From assembly GCF_035497915.1 (NCBI RefSeq), contig NZ_DATJCS010000045.1, positions 1 through 64,000 on the forward strand: 64,000 bases of DNA, written 5' to 3'. Below the pieces are notes generated by a model. That model made no database searches. It saw only the letters and a program-made list of their open reading frames with translations, and was not told the DNA's origin. The position numbers and the translations under genes are program-made. This document shows, in pieces, positions 61,996 through 64,000 of this stretch. Position 1 is the first letter of the stretch; each line of letters starts with the position of its first letter. Source of the stretch: Serpens sp035497915 (lineage in GTDB: Bacteria; Pseudomonadota; Gammaproteobacteria; Pseudomonadales; Pseudomonadaceae).

Positions 61996-62409
61996 TCACT
62001 TCACCACGGGCAGGTTGTCGCCACGCCAGCTGCCCATGCCGCCGGCCAGCTTGGCGACGGTGAAACCGGCGTTCTTCAGCTGGGCACAGGCCGGGCCGGC
62101 CGTCTGGCCCATGGCGCAGACGACGATGAGGGTCTTGTCCTTGTGCTTTTCCAGTTCGACCATGCGGGCGGCGAGCTTGTCGTAGGGGATGTGCACGGCA
62201 CCGACGATATGGCCGGCATCGAAGTCCTTCTTGGCGCGGATATCCAGCACCAGGCCCTGGTCGCTGTTGACCAGCGAGGTCAGCTCGCGGTTGCTGAGGC
62301 TGCGGCCGCCCTTGTTCAGCTCGTTGAAGGCGAACAGGATCAGCAGCACGACCAGCAGGGTGCTCAATACATAGTGGTTAGAGACGAATTCAATCAGCTG
62401 CGCAAGCAT
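61996..62409 (-). CDS. Membrane-anchored rhodanese-like protein (YibN type)
   Basis: 137 residues. An N-terminal membrane helix (YVLSTLLVVLLILFAF, about 13-28) is followed by a rhodanese domain with LVLDIRAKKDFDAGHIVGAV and an active-site loop VVCAMGQTAGPA containing Cys 98. Such YibN-like proteins precede grxC-secB in many Gammaproteobacteria and have been linked to the Sec/YidC export machinery. Divergent from gpmI. Confidence 0.9.
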   Translation of the reverse strand: MLAQLIEFVSNHYVLSTLLVVLLILFAFNELNKGGRSLSNRELTSLVNSDQGLVLDIRAKKDFDAGHIVGAVHIPYDKLAARMVELEKHKDKTLIVVCAMGQTAGPACAQLKNAGFTVAKLAGGMGSWRGDNLPVVK

Positions 62410-62554
62410 CTACAGGTTCCCGGACGGTAAAATGCCGGCAGTATACACAGGGCCCTGATCCGGCGGCACCCTGACCCTGCCGTGACGCAGCGCGCTACAG
62501 CGCTTAGAATCCCCGCCCTTCGCATCCACTTGCAGCCGCCGAGCGAGTCGACCC

Positions 62555-64000
62555 ATGCCTACGCCCAAACCCCTGGTCCTGATGATTCTGGATGGCTTCG
62601 GCCACAGCGATCGCCCCGAGTACAACGCCATCCACGCGGCCAGCACGCCGGTCTACGACCGCCTGCGCGCCACCCAGCCGCATGGCCTGATCTCCGGCTC
62701 GGGCATGGACGTGGGTCTGCCGGACGGGCAGATGGGCAACTCCGAGGTCGGCCACATGAACCTCGGCGCCGGCCGTGTGGTGTACCAGGACTTCACCCGG
62801 GTCACCAAGGCGATCCGCGATGGCGAGTTCTTCGAGAACCCGGCCATCTGCGCCGCCGTGGACCAGGCGGTGGCCGCCGGCAAGGCGGTGCACATCATGG
62901 GCCTGCTCTCCGACGGCGGCGTGCACAGCCACCAGGACCACCTGGTCGCCATGGTCGAGCTGGCCGCCCGTCGTGGTGCCCAGCACATCTACCTGCACGC
63001 CTTCCTCGACGGTCGCGACACCCCGCCGCGCAGCGCGCAGTCGTCCATCGAGCTGCTTGATGCCACCTTCGCGCGTCTGGGCAAGGGCCGCATCGCCAGC
63101 CTGATCGGCCGTTACTTCGCCATGGACCGCGACAATCGCTGGGACCGCGTGGAGCAGGCCTACCACCTGATCGTCGACGGCCAGGGCCAGTTCCAGGCCG
63201 ACAACGCCGTGGCCGGCCTGGAAGCCGCCTACGCCCGCGAGGAGAGCGACGAGTTCGTCAAGGCCACCGTGATTGGCGCACCGGTGCGCGTCGAAGACGG
63301 CGACGCCGTGGTGTTCATGAACTTCCGAGCCGACCGCGCCCGCGAGCTGACCCGCGCCTTCGTCGAAAAGGACTTTGCCGGCTTCGCCCGCACCCGCGTG
63401 CCGCAACTGGCCGGCTACGTGATGCTCACCCAGTACGCCGCCAGCATCGACGCCCCCAGCGCCTTCGCGCCGGAGCCGCTGACCAACGTGCTGGGTGAAT
63501 ACCTGGCCAACAACGGCAAGACCCAGCTGCGCATCGCCGAGACCGAGAAGTACGCCCACGTGACCTTCTTCTTCTCCGGCGGCCGCGAGGAACCCTTCCC
63601 GGGCGAGGAACGCATCCTGATTCCCTCGCCGAACGTCGCCACCTACGACCTGCAGCCGCAGATGAGCGCGCCGGAAGTCACCGACCGGATCGTCGACGCC
63701 ATCGAAAACCAGCGCTACGACGTGATCATCGTCAACTACGCCAACGGCGACATGGTCGGCCACACCGGCGTGTTCGAGGCGGCGGTCAAGGCCGTGGAAT
63801 GCCTGGATGAGTGCATGGGCCGCATCGTCGCCGCGCTGGACAAGGTCGGCGGCGAAGCGCTGATCACCGCCGACCACGGCAACGTCGAGCAGATGGAAGA
63901 CGAGGTCACCGGTCAGGCGCACACCGCGCACACCTGCGAGCCGGTGCCCTTCATCTATGTCGGCAAGCGCAACGTCAGCATCCGCGCAGGCGGCGTGCTC
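62555..64000 (+). CDS. gpmI: 2,3-bisphosphoglycerate-independent phosphoglycerate mutase (3' truncated by window)
   Basis: Manganese-dependent glycolytic enzyme; 482 of about 515 codons are present and the frame runs off the right edge. It starts MPTPKPLVLMILDGFGHSD (metal ligand Asp 13), with phosphoserine Ser 63 in DGQMGNSEVGHMNLGAG, LLSDGGVHSHQDHL, HAFLDGRDTPPRS, MNFRADRARELTRAF, and the second metal cluster NYANGDMVGHTGVFEAAVKA and ITADHGNVEQM. The gene is intact as far as it is visible. Confidence 0.96.
   Translation, partial: MPTPKPLVLMILDGFGHSDRPEYNAIHAASTPVYDRLRATQPHGLISGSGMDVGLPDGQMGNSEVGHMNLGAGRVVYQDFTRVTKAIRDGEFFENPAICAAVDQAVAAGKAVHIMGLLSDGGVHSHQDHLVAMVELAARRGAQHIYLHAFLDGRDTPPRSAQSSIELLDATFARLGKGRIASLIGRYFAMDRDNRWDRVEQAYHLIVDGQGQFQADNAVAGLEAAYAREESDEFVKATVIGAPVRVEDGDAVVFMNFRADRARELTRAFVEKDFAGFARTRVPQLAGYVMLTQYAASIDAPSAFAPEPLTNVLGEYLANNGKTQLRIAETEKYAHVTFFFSGGREEPFPGEERILIPSPNVATYDLQPQMSAPEVTDRIVDAIENQRYDVIIVNYANGDMVGHTGVFEAAVKAVECLDECMGRIVAALDKVGGEALITADHGNVEQMEDEVTGQAHTAHTCEPVPFIYVGKRNVSIRAGGVL

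Overview
The window is high-GC gammaproteobacterial chromosome, almost certainly Pseudomonas in the broad sense. Gene content, order and protein sequences match the Pseudomonas core: trpE-trpG-trpD-trpC next to vfr; lptD-surA-pdxA-rsmA-apaG-apaH-glpE; prkA-yeaH-spoVR; rpsU-dnaG-rpoD; and typA-thiI-glnA-ntrB-ntrC-secB-grxC-gpmI. All 'PAO1' comparisons below are from memory of that genome, not from a search.

Layout. 1-5.7 kb: tail of vfr, then on the minus strand rpe-gph-(trp leader peptide)-trpE-trpG-trpD-trpC. 5.8-9.5 kb: an alpha/beta-hydrolase-like DUF3530 protein, a TerB/DnaJ protein and the cell-wall recycling pair murU-amgK. 9.6-17.4 kb: outer-membrane biogenesis and housekeeping genes (lptD, surA, pdxA, rsmA, apaG, apaH, glpE). 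17.6-23.0 kb: the prkA/yeaH/spoVR stress module and a lipoprotein. 23.1-31.3 kb: cca, folK, folB, plsY, tsaD and the macromolecular synthesis genes rpsU, dnaG, rpoD. 31.4 kb: a tRNA with CAU anticodon.

31,479-43,939 is a genomic island integrated into that tRNA. A perfect 45-bp copy of the tRNA 3' end (31434-31478) recurs at 43895-43939, and a tyrosine integrase reads away from the second copy. The island is a mosaic. Its left part is GC-rich and carries an AlpA-like regulator, a small hypothetical, a Toprim protein and a DUF3987 protein. Its centre (about 35.0-40.3 kb) is AT-rich and carries two tightly coupled large genes. Its right part is GC-rich and carries a second tyrosine recombinase with a small partner, a structured non-coding region and the main integrase.

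The two-gene cargo is the most interesting part. One gene encodes an Mrr-type PD-(D/E)xK nuclease fused to a superfamily 2 helicase. The other encodes an 819-residue protein carrying a sigma-70 region-4-like helix-turn-helix, a helix-hairpin-helix-like stretch and two winged-helix-like (possibly HARE-HTH) segments. I recognise no named defence system with this pairing and propose it as a candidate anti-phage or anti-plasmid system; that function is inference.

43.9-64 kb returns to core genes: a sorbosone-dehydrogenase-like lipoprotein, the autotransporter esterase estA, a patatin-like phospholipase, a polyamine-type binding protein, typA, thiI, glnA with sigma-54/NtrC control, two DUF4124 proteins, ntrB-ntrC, trmL, secB, grxC, a membrane rhodanese and the start of gpmI. 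REP-type palindromes occur in many intergenic gaps.
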